Notes: a model not told the origin generated them from the sequence alone. Numbered from the stretch's first letter, positions 17,103 to 25,857 are shown. The stretch is DNA of 64,000 nt from Apilactobacillus ozensis DSM 23829 = JCM 17196 (GCF_001435995.1 NZ_AYYQ01000001.1:1-64000), one strand, 5' to 3'. Program-made: numbers and translations.

Positions 17103-17185
17103 GATTATAATCCCCCTCAAAAGCTAATTTTATTTAATTGTACATTAAAATATAACTTTTAAACAATTTAATATTTAATGATAGA

Positions 17186-17214
17186 TTGTTTTTAGTCGTT
17201 TCTAATGCTAATAT
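17186..17214 (+). promoter_or_regulatory. Promoter of the purine riboswitch unit
   Basis: TTGTTT and TAATAT are separated by 17 bp, 27 bp upstream of the aptamer. Confidence 0.5.
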
Positions 17215-17240
17215 ATTATTTATCAAGTTAAATAGTATTT

Positions 17241-17306
17241 GTTTATATAATACCAAAATATGGTTGGTTAGTTTCTACCTAGGACCGTTAATCCTAGACT
17301 ATAAGC
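17241..17306 (+). ncRNA. Purine riboswitch, guanine/xanthine class
   Basis: The conserved core is present: TATAATACC at the P1/J1 side, ATATGG, GTTTCTACC and a P3 helix CTAGGAC/GTTAATCCTAG ending in GACTATAAG. P1 is GTTTATA/TATAAGC. The ligand-pairing nucleotide equivalent to position 74 is C (17299), which specifies guanine or hypoxanthine rather than adenine. Confidence 0.92.
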
Positions 17307-17318
17307 ATAAAGTATTCT

Positions 17319-17355
17319 AGACTTTTTGCTTTTAGTCATGCAAAAGGTCTTTTTT
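17319..17355 (+). terminator. Purine riboswitch terminator
   Basis: AGACTTTTTGC and GCAAAAGGTCT form an 11-bp stem followed by TTTTT, 42 nt before the permease start. It is the OFF conformation of the riboswitch. Confidence 0.85.
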
Positions 17356-17396
17356 AGTTTGTATAAACGATGCTTAAAATATTTAGGAGGATTATT

Positions 17397-18698
17397 GTGC
17401 AAAATAGTTCAGAAAATGGTCTCAAGCAAGTTTCACATGGTAGATCAGCTATTTTAGGTTTTCAACATTTGTTAGCTATGTATTCTGGTGACGTAATCGT
17501 ACCGCTATTAATTGGTACATTCTTGCATCTATCAGCAGCTCAGCTAACTTACTTAGTTTCAGCCGATATTTTTATGTGTGGGATTGCAACGCTCCTGCAA
17601 TTAAAGAAGACTCCCATCACAGGAATTGGCTTACCAGTGGTTTTAGGTTGTGCGGTTCAAGTGGTTGCTCCCCTAAAATCAATTGGTGGGACTTTAGGTT
17701 TAGGATATATGTACGGTGCTATTATTATTTCAGGTTTATTTGTATTTTTAATATCCGGCCTATTTTCAAAAATTAGAAAGTTGTTTCCTCCGGTTGTAAC
17801 TGGTTCTTTAATTACCATTATCGGTTTTTCTTTAGTTCCAGTCGCTTTCCAAGATTTAGGTGGTGGTAATGCTGCTGCTAAAACGTTTGGAAGTGCTAAT
17901 AATTTAATTATTGGTTTTTCAACTATGGCTATTATCATTTTAATTAATATTTTTGGTAAAGGTTTCTTTAAATCAATTTCGGTATTAGTGGGTATGGCGT
18001 GTGGAACTTTAATTGCATACATGATGGGAATGATTTCATTTGAATCAGTTTCTCAAGCCAGCTGGTTACACTTTCCAGAACCATTTTACTTTGGAGTCCC
18101 TAAATTTGATTGGTCAGCCATCGTCACTATGATTTTAGTTTCTCTAACTACTATGGTTGAATCCACTGGGGTTTTCTTAGCCTTAAGTGACATTACTGGT
18201 AAAAAAATCTCCAGTAAAGATTTAGCTCGAGGTTACCGTTCAGAAGGAATCGCTGCCATGCTAGGTGGTATTTTTAATACTTTCCCTTATTCAACTTTTT
18301 CTGAAAATGTTGGTGTTGTGCAATTATCAGGTATTAAGACCAAACGTCCCATCTACTATGCTGGATTCTTCTTGTTACTATTAGGATTGCTACCTAAAGT
18401 TGGAGCATTCGCTACTGTGATTCCAAGTCCAGTACTTGGTGGTGCCATGGTGGTTATGTTTGGAATGGTTGGAGTTCAAGGAATCAGAATTTTACAACAA
18501 GTTGATTTCAATGATAACAATAATTTACTTATCGTAGCCGTTTCAATTGGTTTCGGAATTGGTGTTACTGTTTATCCAGGAATATTCAATGCCTTACCAC
18601 AAGCTGCCCAAATCATTCTTAATAACGGAATTGTGGTTGGTGGTTTCCTAGCTGTAATCATGAACTTAGCATTTCAACTTTTAAATAAAAATAAATAA
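17397..18698 (+). CDS. pbuX: Xanthine/uracil-family permease (NCS2)
   Basis: A 433-residue nucleobase:cation symporter-2 family membrane protein with about 12-14 hydrophobic segments. The QHLLAMYSGDVIVP motif near residue 23 and the family glutamate segment TTMVESTGVFLALSDITGKK near 250 are present. GTG 17397 is the likely start, 6 nt after AGGAGG (17385-17390); a longer ATG frame from 17370 would include that site. The guanine-class riboswitch favours xanthine or guanine as substrate. Confidence 0.88.
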   Translation: MQNSSENGLKQVSHGRSAILGFQHLLAMYSGDVIVPLLIGTFLHLSAAQLTYLVSADIFMCGIATLLQLKKTPITGIGLPVVLGCAVQVVAPLKSIGGTLGLGYMYGAIIISGLFVFLISGLFSKIRKLFPPVVTGSLITIIGFSLVPVAFQDLGGGNAAAKTFGSANNLIIGFSTMAIIILINIFGKGFFKSISVLVGMACGTLIAYMMGMISFESVSQASWLHFPEPFYFGVPKFDWSAIVTMILVSLTTMVESTGVFLALSDITGKKISSKDLARGYRSEGIAAMLGGIFNTFPYSTFSENVGVVQLSGIKTKRPIYYAGFFLLLLGLLPKVGAFATVIPSPVLGGAMVVMFGMVGVQGIRILQQVDFNDNNNLLIVAVSIGFGIGVTVYPGIFNALPQAAQIILNNGIVVGGFLAVIMNLAFQLLNKNK

Positions 18699-18701
18699 CC
18701 T

Positions 18702-18738
18702 AAAAAGTCTACTCAAATAATTAGAGTAGACTTTTTTA
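18702..18738 (+). terminator. Terminator of pbuX
   Basis: AAAAAGTCTACTC and GAGTAGACTTTTTT form a 13-bp stem with a 9-nt loop. Confidence 0.85.
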
Positions 18739-18796
18739 ATCAAATTTTTTTAAATTAAAATCAATCTGAATTAAAATTGTAATTGAGGTGGTATTA

Positions 18797-19138
18797 ATGG
18801 CTAAAAAATTTGATAAAAAGAATCGTGAAGAAATCATTATTGATATGAATGATTTTTTAATCACATATGGTGCATCTATTTTAGGTAATGATAATAAAGA
18901 TATTGCTCAACGAGTATACGAAGCTGGCAAAAACGGTTTAAATAACTTAGATAAATTATTTAAAGACAACGGCTTTGGTCGTAAGGAAAAATATTATGAT
19001 ATCGGAGAAGGATACATATCAGATTTGTATCATGAAAATCCTGAAAACATCACTGATGAAGCAAACAAACTAGCTAAAGAAGCTATGGAATACCTAGGTA
19101 ACAATCTTGATAAATTTGACCATTGGAAAGCCGAATAA
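18797..19138 (+). CDS. Conserved hypothetical soluble protein
   Basis: A 113-residue charged, mostly helical protein with no signal or membrane segment. The C-terminal half contains ISDLYHENPENITDEANKLAKE. ATG 18797 follows GAGGTGG with a 6-nt gap; an in-frame start 9 nt earlier is less well placed. I do not recognise the family. It is followed by a short stem-loop at 19141. Confidence 0.65.
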   Translation: MAKKFDKKNREEIIIDMNDFLITYGASILGNDNKDIAQRVYEAGKNGLNNLDKLFKDNGFGRKEKYYDIGEGYISDLYHENPENITDEANKLAKEAMEYLGNNLDKFDHWKAE

Positions 19139-19140
19139 GA

Positions 19141-19164
19141 TGACCTCCAATGGTCATTTTTATT
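19141..19164 (+). terminator. Short terminator-like hairpin
   Basis: TGACC and GGTCA around a 6-nt loop, followed by TTTTTATTT. The stem is short, so termination may be partial. Confidence 0.5.
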
Positions 19165-19191
19165 TAATAATGACAAAGGGAGGCCGCTAAA

Positions 19192-19881
19192 TTGATTATG
19201 ATAATTGGTGAACTCATAGGTACATATTTAATGCTAGGACTAGGCTTAGTAAGCAGTGTATTTATAAATTACAACCTATATCCAAAGCCACAAAGCCGTT
19301 TTTTAACCGGTGCTTATTGGGGATTAAGCATATTTATAGCTTCAATGTTTAGCACCCTATTTTTTGGAACAGCTAATTTTAATCCTATTTTTTCTTTCGC
19401 ACAGGCTGTTAACCATCAAATATCTTGGTTAACCATGCTTGGTGAATTTGTAACTCAAATTTTTGGAGCGTGGTTGGCATCAGCAACCGTTCAAAAAATG
19501 TGGTCAAAGTATTTAAACACAATGCCAGTTAATTTAAATTTTTTTGCGACTGTTCCGCGCCAATTACACAAATGGTTTTATAATTTTTCATGGGAAGCCA
19601 TTGGTACTTTTACAATTGTTATAAATGCTCAAATTATGGATGATATCCAGATTACTTGGTGGGTCAAAACCATCTGGTCATCAATCTTAATAACAGCAGT
19701 TATTACAACCGTTTCGCCAATTACGGGGGCTGCTTTAAACCCAACACGGGACTTTATTCCTAGATTATTTTTTACTAAAACATATGACAAAAAAATGGCC
19801 CAGTGGGAATATTCTTTAATTCCTATCGCTGGACCAATTGTTGGTGGTATTTTAGGGTTAATTGTGGCTAATTTAATTTAG
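19192..19881 (+). CDS. MIP-family channel, aquaglyceroporin-like
   Basis: A 229-residue major intrinsic protein with six hydrophobic segments. The two pore half-helices carry NPI (about residues 64-66) and NPT (about 183-185) instead of the usual NPA pair. The second is followed by RDFIPR, which keeps the Arg and the Asp typical of glycerol facilitators. It probably passes glycerol, water or another small neutral solute. TTG 19192 is 8 nt after GGGAGG; an ATG 6 nt later is the alternative. Confidence 0.75.
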   Translation: MIMIIGELIGTYLMLGLGLVSSVFINYNLYPKPQSRFLTGAYWGLSIFIASMFSTLFFGTANFNPIFSFAQAVNHQISWLTMLGEFVTQIFGAWLASATVQKMWSKYLNTMPVNLNFFATVPRQLHKWFYNFSWEAIGTFTIVINAQIMDDIQITWWVKTIWSSILITAVITTVSPITGAALNPTRDFIPRLFFTKTYDKKMAQWEYSLIPIAGPIVGGILGLIVANLI

Positions 19882-19887
19882 CTTTGA

Positions 19888-20730
19888 TTATTTTTGACAC
19901 ATCATAATAGCAAAAGCATTGTTACCAGTATGGGTAGAAACAATTGCCGAAGTATATATTAATGGTATTTCTAAATCTGGGAAAGCGGCTTTTAACTTAG
20001 CTTGCATTAGCTTAGGCCATTCATCACTACCCGTGTAGCTAATACCAATAAATGAAAAATCTTTTGATTTCATTTCGTCAAATTTGCTGGCAAACCACTT
20101 TGTAAAAGTTTTTTTACCACGACCTTTTACCTGTAGTACAAGTTCTTTTTCTTGTAACTGGAATAAAACATGTAGGTTCATTAATTTAGAAACTAAACCT
20201 TTGGCTCTTCCAATACGACCACCTTTAACCAGATTATCTAAAGTACTAGCACCAATAAATAAACTACTCTTACTAATCATATCGTTAACAGCATTCACAA
20301 TTTTAGAAACGTCTTCTTCACCGTTTTTTACCATTTTAGCAGCTTCTAAAACTATATGACCTAAGTTTTGATCAATAAAATGACTATTAATAACGGTTAC
20401 TTTACCGTCAGCTATATCAGCAGCTTGGCTAGCTGAATTTACCGTTCCACTCAATAGGTCAGTCATGTGAATTGAAACAATTTCACTACCGTCTTTAGTT
20501 AAATCATTATAAAATTCTACAAAATCACCAATTGATGGTTGACTGGTAATTGGAAATGGCGCTTTAGGGTTGTTTTCGATTTGATCAATTAAAGTTTGAC
20601 CGTTAATATCGATTCCATCTTTATAAGATTTTTCACCAATATTAATATTAAGTGGAATAACATTGATATTAAATTCGTCTTGTTTTTCCTTAGATAGTAA
20701 AGCAGTCGAATCAGTAACTATTTTAATCAT
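19888..20730 (-). CDS. DegV family lipid-binding protein
   Basis: A 280-residue DegV/FakB-type protein. The N-terminus KIVTDSTALL is the family hallmark, and the ligand pocket segment ITSQPS (about residues 61-66) is present. Proteins of this family bind fatty acids and several present them to the FakA kinase. No fakA partner is visible nearby. GGAGG precedes the ATG. It converges with the MIP gene with only 6 nt between the stops. Confidence 0.88.
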   Translation of the reverse strand: MIKIVTDSTALLSKEKQDEFNINVIPLNINIGEKSYKDGIDINGQTLIDQIENNPKAPFPITSQPSIGDFVEFYNDLTKDGSEIVSIHMTDLLSGTVNSASQAADIADGKVTVINSHFIDQNLGHIVLEAAKMVKNGEEDVSKIVNAVNDMISKSSLFIGASTLDNLVKGGRIGRAKGLVSKLMNLHVLFQLQEKELVLQVKGRGKKTFTKWFASKFDEMKSKDFSFIGISYTGSDEWPKLMQAKLKAAFPDLEIPLIYTSAIVSTHTGNNAFAIMMCQK

Positions 20731-20899
20731 ACGTAATAGTCCTCCGTTATTTATTTTCTACATATATAATAAATGTATTAACAATAATTTTCATTCATTT
20801 TACATCTATTATATTAGAAACTGCTGACAAAGCCTAACGAATCAGTTAATAAAAAGCAACATTTAAATGTACTAAAGTAACATTGTGTAACAGATTAAC

Positions 20900-20928
20900 T
20901 TGAATTTTACAAATAAAAGATATATGAT
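20900..20928 (+). promoter_or_regulatory. Promoter of the 61-residue membrane protein
   Basis: TTGAAT (20900-20905) and TATGAT (20923-20928) with a 17-bp spacer, 36 bp before the TTG start at 20964. The rest of 20731-20963 shows nothing else I can name. Confidence 0.6.
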
Positions 20929-20963
20929 TATAAAAAATTTAAATTTCTTAAGGATGTTTTATA

Positions 20964-21149
20964 TTGGCTAGAAAAATAACAATCACATTCATACTTATTA
21001 CGAATATATTTGCCATTTCATTAATTTTAAACGACCTTTTTTCTTTAATCGATGAAGGTATCAATCCTGTTAAAATCTTTAGAGTAATCTTCGTGTTTAT
21101 ACTAATCTTATTTATTGATTTTAAAACCGCTCAAGAAAATAATTATTAA
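20964..21149 (+). CDS. Small two-helix membrane protein
   Basis: A 61-residue protein with hydrophobic segments at about residues 5-27 and 36-52, joined by a loop with two acidic residues and one Pro. TTG 20964 follows AAGGATG by 8 nt and a promoter fits just upstream, so I take it as a real gene. The stop codon overlaps the outer stem of the next terminator. Function unknown. Confidence 0.55.
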   Translation: MARKITITFILITNIFAISLILNDLFSLIDEGINPVKIFRVIFVFILILFIDFKTAQENNY

Positions 21150-21239
21150 AAAAGAAGCAATGAAAATTGTAGTGCCTTACAAAAGTTAGTTTTAATGTCC
21201 AACTTTTGTAAGGCGGTTCAAAATCATTGCTTCTTTTTT
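21148..21239. terminator. Bidirectional terminator split by an inserted element
   Basis: The outer arms, 21148-21163 and 21224-21239, are perfect 16-nt complements flanked by A and T runs. Between them lie about 60 nt instead of a short loop. This is explained by the insertion described at 21168-21220. Confidence 0.75.
21168..21220. mobile_element. 53-bp mini-element with IS-like inverted ends
   Basis: Left end TGTAGTGCC... and right end (read inward) TGAACCGCC... agree at 18 of 22 positions and both start with TG. They share the perfect 14-nt arm GCCTTACAAAAGTT (21174-21187) and its complement (21201-21214). The element is flanked by AAAT on both sides (21164-21167 and 21221-21224), like a 4-bp target duplication. 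It carries no gene. The right end resembles the insertion-sequence end at position 50. Confidence 0.55.
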
Positions 21240-21712
21240 TATTTACTATCTAAATTACTTTGAATTTTTCCTAATAAAGCTCTACAAATTGGTCCTACAA
21301 GGATTAATTGAAGCGGCAAAGCTAAAATTAGATTGAATAACCAAGTGTGTAAATAAGTTCCAAAAGAAAAATTAAAAAATCCAATCTGTACAATTAAACC
21401 AAAGCAAGACATTAGAGTCACCATGCCTAAGACCATCATACAAGATATCCATAGCGCAATTACAATCGGATTTTGTTTCATACTTTCTTTAAAAATAAAT
21501 TTGAAGAAAATCCCCTTTACGATGGGACCCACTAGCACTAAATCTAAAATAGCAGCAACGATTAAAGCTAACGGATAACCCTTAATAACTTCAATTACGT
21601 AACCATCACTAAATCCTGCACTTAACGCAATATTATAGCATTCCATAACAATGACCATTAGGCCAGCCATCATTCCAGTAAACATTAACTCTTCTTTAAA
21701 ATTTCTTGGCAT
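21239..21712 (-). CDS. DUF2798 family membrane protein
   Basis: A 157-residue protein with four hydrophobic segments arranged as two related pairs, each ending in a LVLVGPIV/LILVGPIC motif (about residues 58-65 and 137-144), as expected of DUF2798 proteins. The duplication inside the protein is visible by eye. Function is unknown. AAGGGAAG lies 9 nt before the ATG. The stop codon is within the terminator arm. Confidence 0.8.
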   Translation of the reverse strand: MPRNFKEELMFTGMMAGLMVIVMECYNIALSAGFSDGYVIEVIKGYPLALIVAAILDLVLVGPIVKGIFFKFIFKESMKQNPIVIALWISCMMVLGMVTLMSCFGLIVQIGFFNFSFGTYLHTWLFNLILALPLQLILVGPICRALLGKIQSNLDSK

Positions 21713-21812
21713 TGAAAATATCTTCCCTTCTTTAATATAAAACCATTAAAAGTCAATATTTTCACATTACCATAAGAAAATTTTCTTCGTAAGTAACAAT
21801 TATGTTACAAAA

Positions 21813-22013
21813 TTAAGCTCGCCACATTTCCGCGATAATTTGCGTTTGCATAAATTGACAAATAACCCTTACCATTTGGTCTGGCATGTACTTTGCTGCA
21901 TTTAAGGTTGCTGGATGGTCATTAATTGAAACAATACTAAGTCCATTATGTCTAATCGTTATGTTGTACTTCTTAAATTCATCAACCATTTTAATTAGCT
22001 GCGTTTCTGTCAT
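21813..22013 (-). CDS. Small hypothetical protein
   Basis: A 66-residue soluble protein, helical at both ends with a central strand pair (ITIRHNGLSIVSIN). ATG 22013 is preceded by GGTGATG with a short gap; in-frame GTG and ATG codons up to 12 nt upstream are alternatives. I do not recognise a family. It stands alone between two minus-strand genes. Confidence 0.5.
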   Translation of the reverse strand: MTETQLIKMVDEFKKYNITIRHNGLSIVSINDHPATLNAAKYMPDQMVRVICQFMQTQIIAEMWRA

Positions 22014-22080
22014 AATCATCACCACTGATTTTAAAAATAAAAAAGGCTACTTGAATAAATCAAATAACCCCTTTAAATAA

Positions 22081-23109
22081 TTATTTTTCTGGAGCAACAC
22101 AAACTCCTTCAGGAACTGTGAAGTCTTTTTGTATTATCGTTAACTTACCATTGTCAGCATTACGGCTGTAAAGTGTAGCGTTGTTGGTATTTTGATTCAA
22201 ACAAATTACTAAACTTTCATCCCCATTAAAGTTAAAGTCTCGTGGAAAATCGCCTTCAGTAGAAATTAGTTGGATTAGTTTAACATTTGCATCATCATCA
22301 GACTCAAATACTGCTAAACTATTGTGTCCACGATTAGAAAGATAAATAAACTTGCCATCTTTAGACATACGAATTGCAGCGGCACCGTTATGTTCAGTCC
22401 AATCATCAGGAATTGTTGAAATTGTTTGTTTAGCACTTAAGGCACCCTTATCAGCATCATAATTTAAGACAGCCAGTTTACTGCTTAATTCACCAGCAAG
22501 ATATGCAACTTGTTTGTCTGCATCAAACACAATGTGACGAGGTCCAAAGCCAGCTTCCATATCTAAACGACTAACTTCAGTTAATTTACCGTTGTCAGTA
22601 ACATCATAGATGTAAACCCTATCTTGACCTAAATCAACTACTGCCAAACGATTATCTGGAGTTAAATCAGCATAGTGTGGATGCGCACCGTTTTGTTGTT
22701 CTGGTCTAGGGCCAACCGAGCCTTCATGTACAACTTTATCAACAAAATTTAATTCACCATCGTCACCAATATGATATACCTTCACTTCACCTGTATGATA
22801 GTTAGCGGTATAAACTAGTTGGCGATTTTCATCAACTGTAATATAAGCTGGGTTAGTATTTTCTTCAATCACTTTATTAATTTCAGTTGCTGGACGTTGA
22901 CTGCCATCTAGAGCAATCGCACCACCCTTGCCAGAAGCATCTTTATCTACTGCATATATACGATTGTCGTTAGATTGGGTAACATAAGTAGGATTACCAA
23001 CTTTAGCTACTAACTTCAAGTCGCTAAGCTTATCTGCATCTAAAGAAAGTTCATAAATTCCTTCACTACTTTTTTTAGTATAAGTTCCAATTAAAAATTT
23101 TTCTGTCAT
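22081..23109 (-). CDS. pgl: 6-phosphogluconolactonase, beta-propeller type
   Basis: A 342-residue lactonase of the seven-bladed YbhE/YkgB type that hydrolyses 6-phosphogluconolactone in the pentose phosphate/phosphoketolase route. The N-terminus FLIGTYTKKSSEGIY and repeated blade motifs (NPTYVTQSNDNRIYAVD, NGAHPHYADLTPDNRLAVVDLG, GFGPRHIVFDADKQVAYLAGEL) fit, with conserved His and Arg in the HPH and GPRH segments. Family assignment is strong; some homologues act on other lactones. ATG 23109 follows AAAGAGTGA. Confidence 0.85.
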   Translation of the reverse strand: MTEKFLIGTYTKKSSEGIYELSLDADKLSDLKLVAKVGNPTYVTQSNDNRIYAVDKDASGKGGAIALDGSQRPATEINKVIEENTNPAYITVDENRQLVYTANYHTGEVKVYHIGDDGELNFVDKVVHEGSVGPRPEQQNGAHPHYADLTPDNRLAVVDLGQDRVYIYDVTDNGKLTEVSRLDMEAGFGPRHIVFDADKQVAYLAGELSSKLAVLNYDADKGALSAKQTISTIPDDWTEHNGAAAIRMSKDGKFIYLSNRGHNSLAVFESDDDANVKLIQLISTEGDFPRDFNFNGDESLVICLNQNTNNATLYSRNADNGKLTIIQKDFTVPEGVCVAPEK

Positions 23110-23198
23110 TACTATCACTCTTTCAGTTATAGTTTTTGTACTATCTCTATTCTATTATGTATAAATCATTTCGTAAACAATAGGACTCTAAAAAAGTA

Positions 23199-23226
23199 TT
23201 GACTAAAATCAAATCATCAGTATAAT
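23199..23226 (+). promoter_or_regulatory. Promoter of the mmuPM T-box unit
   Basis: TTGACT (23199-23204) and TATAAT (23221-23226) with a 16-bp spacer. Confidence 0.7.
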
Positions 23227-23233
23227 TATTAAT

Positions 23234-23498
23234 AACAAATGAGAATATTAAGCTATGATGAGAAAAGTAGTTAGATACAATTTTTGCAGAGAGTCCATGT
23301 GGGGTGAAAATGGATATGTTGGATTTAACGAAAATGGTCTTTGAGCTTTTACGAACGACATTTAGTTCGTAACGGGAGCACCTGATATCGTGCAAAGGAA
23401 TGATTAGTTCCGGATGAGGTAAATCAATTTTGATTTATAAACTAAGGTGGTACAGCGAGGCACTCGCCCTTTTTAATAAGGGCGGGTGCTTTTTTATT
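23234..23498 (+). ncRNA. T-box leader, methionine specifier
   Basis: Stem I distal features (GCAGAGAGTCC...GGATATG) are followed by the specifier region GAAAATGGTC, in which ATG (23334-23336) is the likely specifier codon. The T-box motif AAGGTGGTACAGCGAG lies at 23444-23459, with TGGT able to pair with an ACCA tRNA end. Uncharged tRNA-Met would favour the antiterminator. It covers the roughly 400-bp stretch without a protein gene. Confidence 0.9.
23460..23498 (+). terminator. T-box terminator
   Basis: GCACTCGCCCTT and AAGGGCGGGTGC form a 12-bp stem with a 6-nt loop followed by TTTTTTATTTT. It competes with the antiterminator that includes the T-box motif. Confidence 0.9.
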
Positions 23499-23516
23499 TT
23501 AGAAGGAGTGAAATAT

Positions 23517-24899
23517 ATGTCAAATAAAAATTTTGATAAAAGTTTAGAAAGTAAACATTTAATAACCCTATCATTAGGTGGTGTAATTGGTACTGGTATT
23601 TTTATGAGTACTGGCTATTCAATCCAATCTGCTGGGGCTGTTGGAACTATCCTAGCGTACATCGTTGGATCTGTTTTGGTGTGTTTAATCATGTCATGCT
23701 TAGGTGAATTATCAGTTCATAATCCAAACACTGGTGCCTTTCATACTTATGCTAGCAAATATATTAATCCAGGGATGGGCTTTTTAACTGCTTGGTTGTA
23801 CTGGCTAACTTGGACCATTGCATTAGGCTCTCAGTTTGTTTCTTTATCGTTGATTGCTAAACAATACTTCCCTCATTTTCCAATTTGGGGCTTTAATTTA
23901 TTATTTGCCATAATTATATTGTTATTAAATACCATCAAAATTGAAATTCTTTCCAAAAGTGAGTTCTGGATGTCTATAATCAAAGCTGCAGCTTTAGCAA
24001 TCTTTTTAGTTATTGGATTGCTAATGGTATTTAAAGTTATTCCAACGCATCAACAAAATTTTAAGCCTTTCTTTGCTGAACTAACCACTAATGGATGGTT
24101 TCCAAACGGAATTGCTCCAGTTATTTCAATAATTCTTTCAGCAAATTTTGCTTTTTCCGGTACCGAAATGATTAGTGTGGCGGCAGGGGAAACACAAAAT
24201 CCTGAAAAAAGTATTCCTCAAGCAATTAAGAAAACCCTATTAATTTTAATCGTTTTATTTATTGGAACAATCATTGTATTAGGTTCCATCTTGCCTCAAC
24301 ATTCAGCATCATTAACACAAAGTCCGTTTGTATCGGTTTTAAATAACGTTGGAATTCCATATGCTGGAAATATTATGAACTTAATTCTATTCATTACAAT
24401 TTTCTCCGGAGCTAATTCAGGTGTATACGCTGCTTCTAGAATGTTATGGTCGTTAGCTGACAAAAATACCCTGCCTAAAAAACTAGCAAAATTAACTAAA
24501 AATGGATTGCCAATTTACGGGTTGATTTTAACTATCATGGGTGGGTTTCTAGCTCTATTTTCGAGCGTTTACGCCCCTAATACTGTTTACTTGGCACTAA
24601 CTGCTATTTCAGCATTTGCAGTCGTAATGGTCTGGTTAATTATCGCATGGTCGCAACTAAACTTTCGTAAACAATTCATCGCTAGTGGGCATTCATTGAG
24701 CGAACTAAAATATAAAAGTCCCGGATATCCTTACGTTCCATGGATAGTAATTATCATTTGTTCTATTTCATTGTTAGGAATTGCACTCGACCCTAGCCAA
24801 AGAATAGCCATTATTGTCGGCATTCCATTCTCAATCATTTGCTATGCATACTATCAAATTGTATATAAGAAAAAATTGGAAGGTGATTTAAATGAGTAA
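23517..24899 (+). CDS. mmuP: S-methylmethionine permease (APC family)
   Basis: A 460-residue amino-acid permease with 12 hydrophobic segments. LSLGGVIGTGIFMSTGYSIQSAG near residues 16-38 is the AAT-type signature, and the protein resembles MmuP. ATG 23517 follows AGAAGGAG; longer in-frame starts lie inside the T-box. The neighbour mmuM, overlapping by 8 nt, and the Met T-box point to S-methylmethionine as substrate, though methionine uptake itself cannot be excluded. Confidence 0.85.
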   Translation: MSNKNFDKSLESKHLITLSLGGVIGTGIFMSTGYSIQSAGAVGTILAYIVGSVLVCLIMSCLGELSVHNPNTGAFHTYASKYINPGMGFLTAWLYWLTWTIALGSQFVSLSLIAKQYFPHFPIWGFNLLFAIIILLLNTIKIEILSKSEFWMSIIKAAALAIFLVIGLLMVFKVIPTHQQNFKPFFAELTTNGWFPNGIAPVISIILSANFAFSGTEMISVAAGETQNPEKSIPQAIKKTLLILIVLFIGTIIVLGSILPQHSASLTQSPFVSVLNNVGIPYAGNIMNLILFITIFSGANSGVYAASRMLWSLADKNTLPKKLAKLTKNGLPIYGLILTIMGGFLALFSSVYAPNTVYLALTAISAFAVVMVWLIIAWSQLNFRKQFIASGHSLSELKYKSPGYPYVPWIVIIICSISLLGIALDPSQRIAIIVGIPFSIICYAYYQIVYKKKLEGDLNE

Positions 24900-25809
24900 C
24901 TTTAAAACTTGGAGTCAAAAGCAGGATAAAATCTTAATTGATAGCTCAATGTCATTAGGACTAGAAGAGAGAAATTTAGATTTAAATAATAAATTATGGA
25001 CTGCTCAAGCATTAGTAGAAAAGCCTGAATTAATTGAAGATGTTCATACTGAATATTTTAATGCCGGATCTAATCTAACTGTAACTAACACCTATCAAGC
25101 AAGTATTAAGGGCTATTTAGATGCCGGATTTGATAAAGTTGAGGCTGAACAATTAATCAATAAAGCTGTTCAATTAGCTAAAAATGGTCGAAGTAAATCT
25201 AAAAATAATCAAGAAAAATGGATAGCTGGTGCCATTGGACCATATGGTGCTTATTTAGCTAATGGATCTGAATATACTGGAGATTATAACGTCTCAGATG
25301 AAGAACTAAAGCAATTTCACACTGATCGCATCAAGATTTTAATTGAAGCTGGGTGCGACGTCTTAATATTAGAAACAATCCCAAACTTTGCAGAATTAAA
25401 AGTCTTAATTAAATTATTAAAATATAAAGATATTCCTGTTATCGTGGGCTGCTCTTTAAGTGATTATAATCATCTAGCTGATAAAACCCCCATCAAACAG
25501 GTTCAACAGCTATTAGAACAAGCAGACTGCGTTATCGCTTATGGTAATAACTGTACTGCCCCAGACATTGTATCTGATAGTATTAAAGAACTAGTTAAAA
25601 ATTATCCAAACCATAAAGACCTTATCGTTTTTCCTAATTCCGGAGCCCAGTATGACCCTAAAATAAAAAAATGGTTAAACAACGGTGTATCAGAAATAGA
25701 ATTTTTAGAATTAACTAAACAATGGCTTGCCTTAGGTGCTAAATATGTCGGCGGTTGTTGCTGCACTTCAGAAGCAGAAACTAAATTAATCCATGACAAA
25801 TTGTTTTAA
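24892..25809 (+). CDS. mmuM: Homocysteine S-methyltransferase
   Basis: A 305-residue zinc-dependent enzyme transferring a methyl group from S-methylmethionine to homocysteine, giving two methionines. Zinc ligands are visible as the Cys in NNCTAP (about residue 220) and the CCC in YVGGCCCTSEAE (about 287-289). N-terminal ILIDSSMSLGLEERN and SNLTVTNTYQAS fit the family barrel. It overlaps mmuP and shares its T-box control, giving a methionine salvage unit. Confidence 0.92.
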   Translation: MSNFKTWSQKQDKILIDSSMSLGLEERNLDLNNKLWTAQALVEKPELIEDVHTEYFNAGSNLTVTNTYQASIKGYLDAGFDKVEAEQLINKAVQLAKNGRSKSKNNQEKWIAGAIGPYGAYLANGSEYTGDYNVSDEELKQFHTDRIKILIEAGCDVLILETIPNFAELKVLIKLLKYKDIPVIVGCSLSDYNHLADKTPIKQVQQLLEQADCVIAYGNNCTAPDIVSDSIKELVKNYPNHKDLIVFPNSGAQYDPKIKKWLNNGVSEIEFLELTKQWLALGAKYVGGCCCTSEAETKLIHDKLF

Positions 25810-25857
25810 AGCAACGCCCAATCAGATAGAATAATCATTAATGGAGATGATTATTTT

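Noticed and set aside
23147-23395. 82-codon minus-strand frame inside the T-box leader
   Set aside because: It crosses the T-box promoter and stem I and has no start context; the plus-strand RNA explains the sequence.
23430-23516. 29-residue N-terminal extension of mmuP
   Set aside because: It would be translated through the T-box motif and terminator; ATG 23517 has the AGAAGGAG site.
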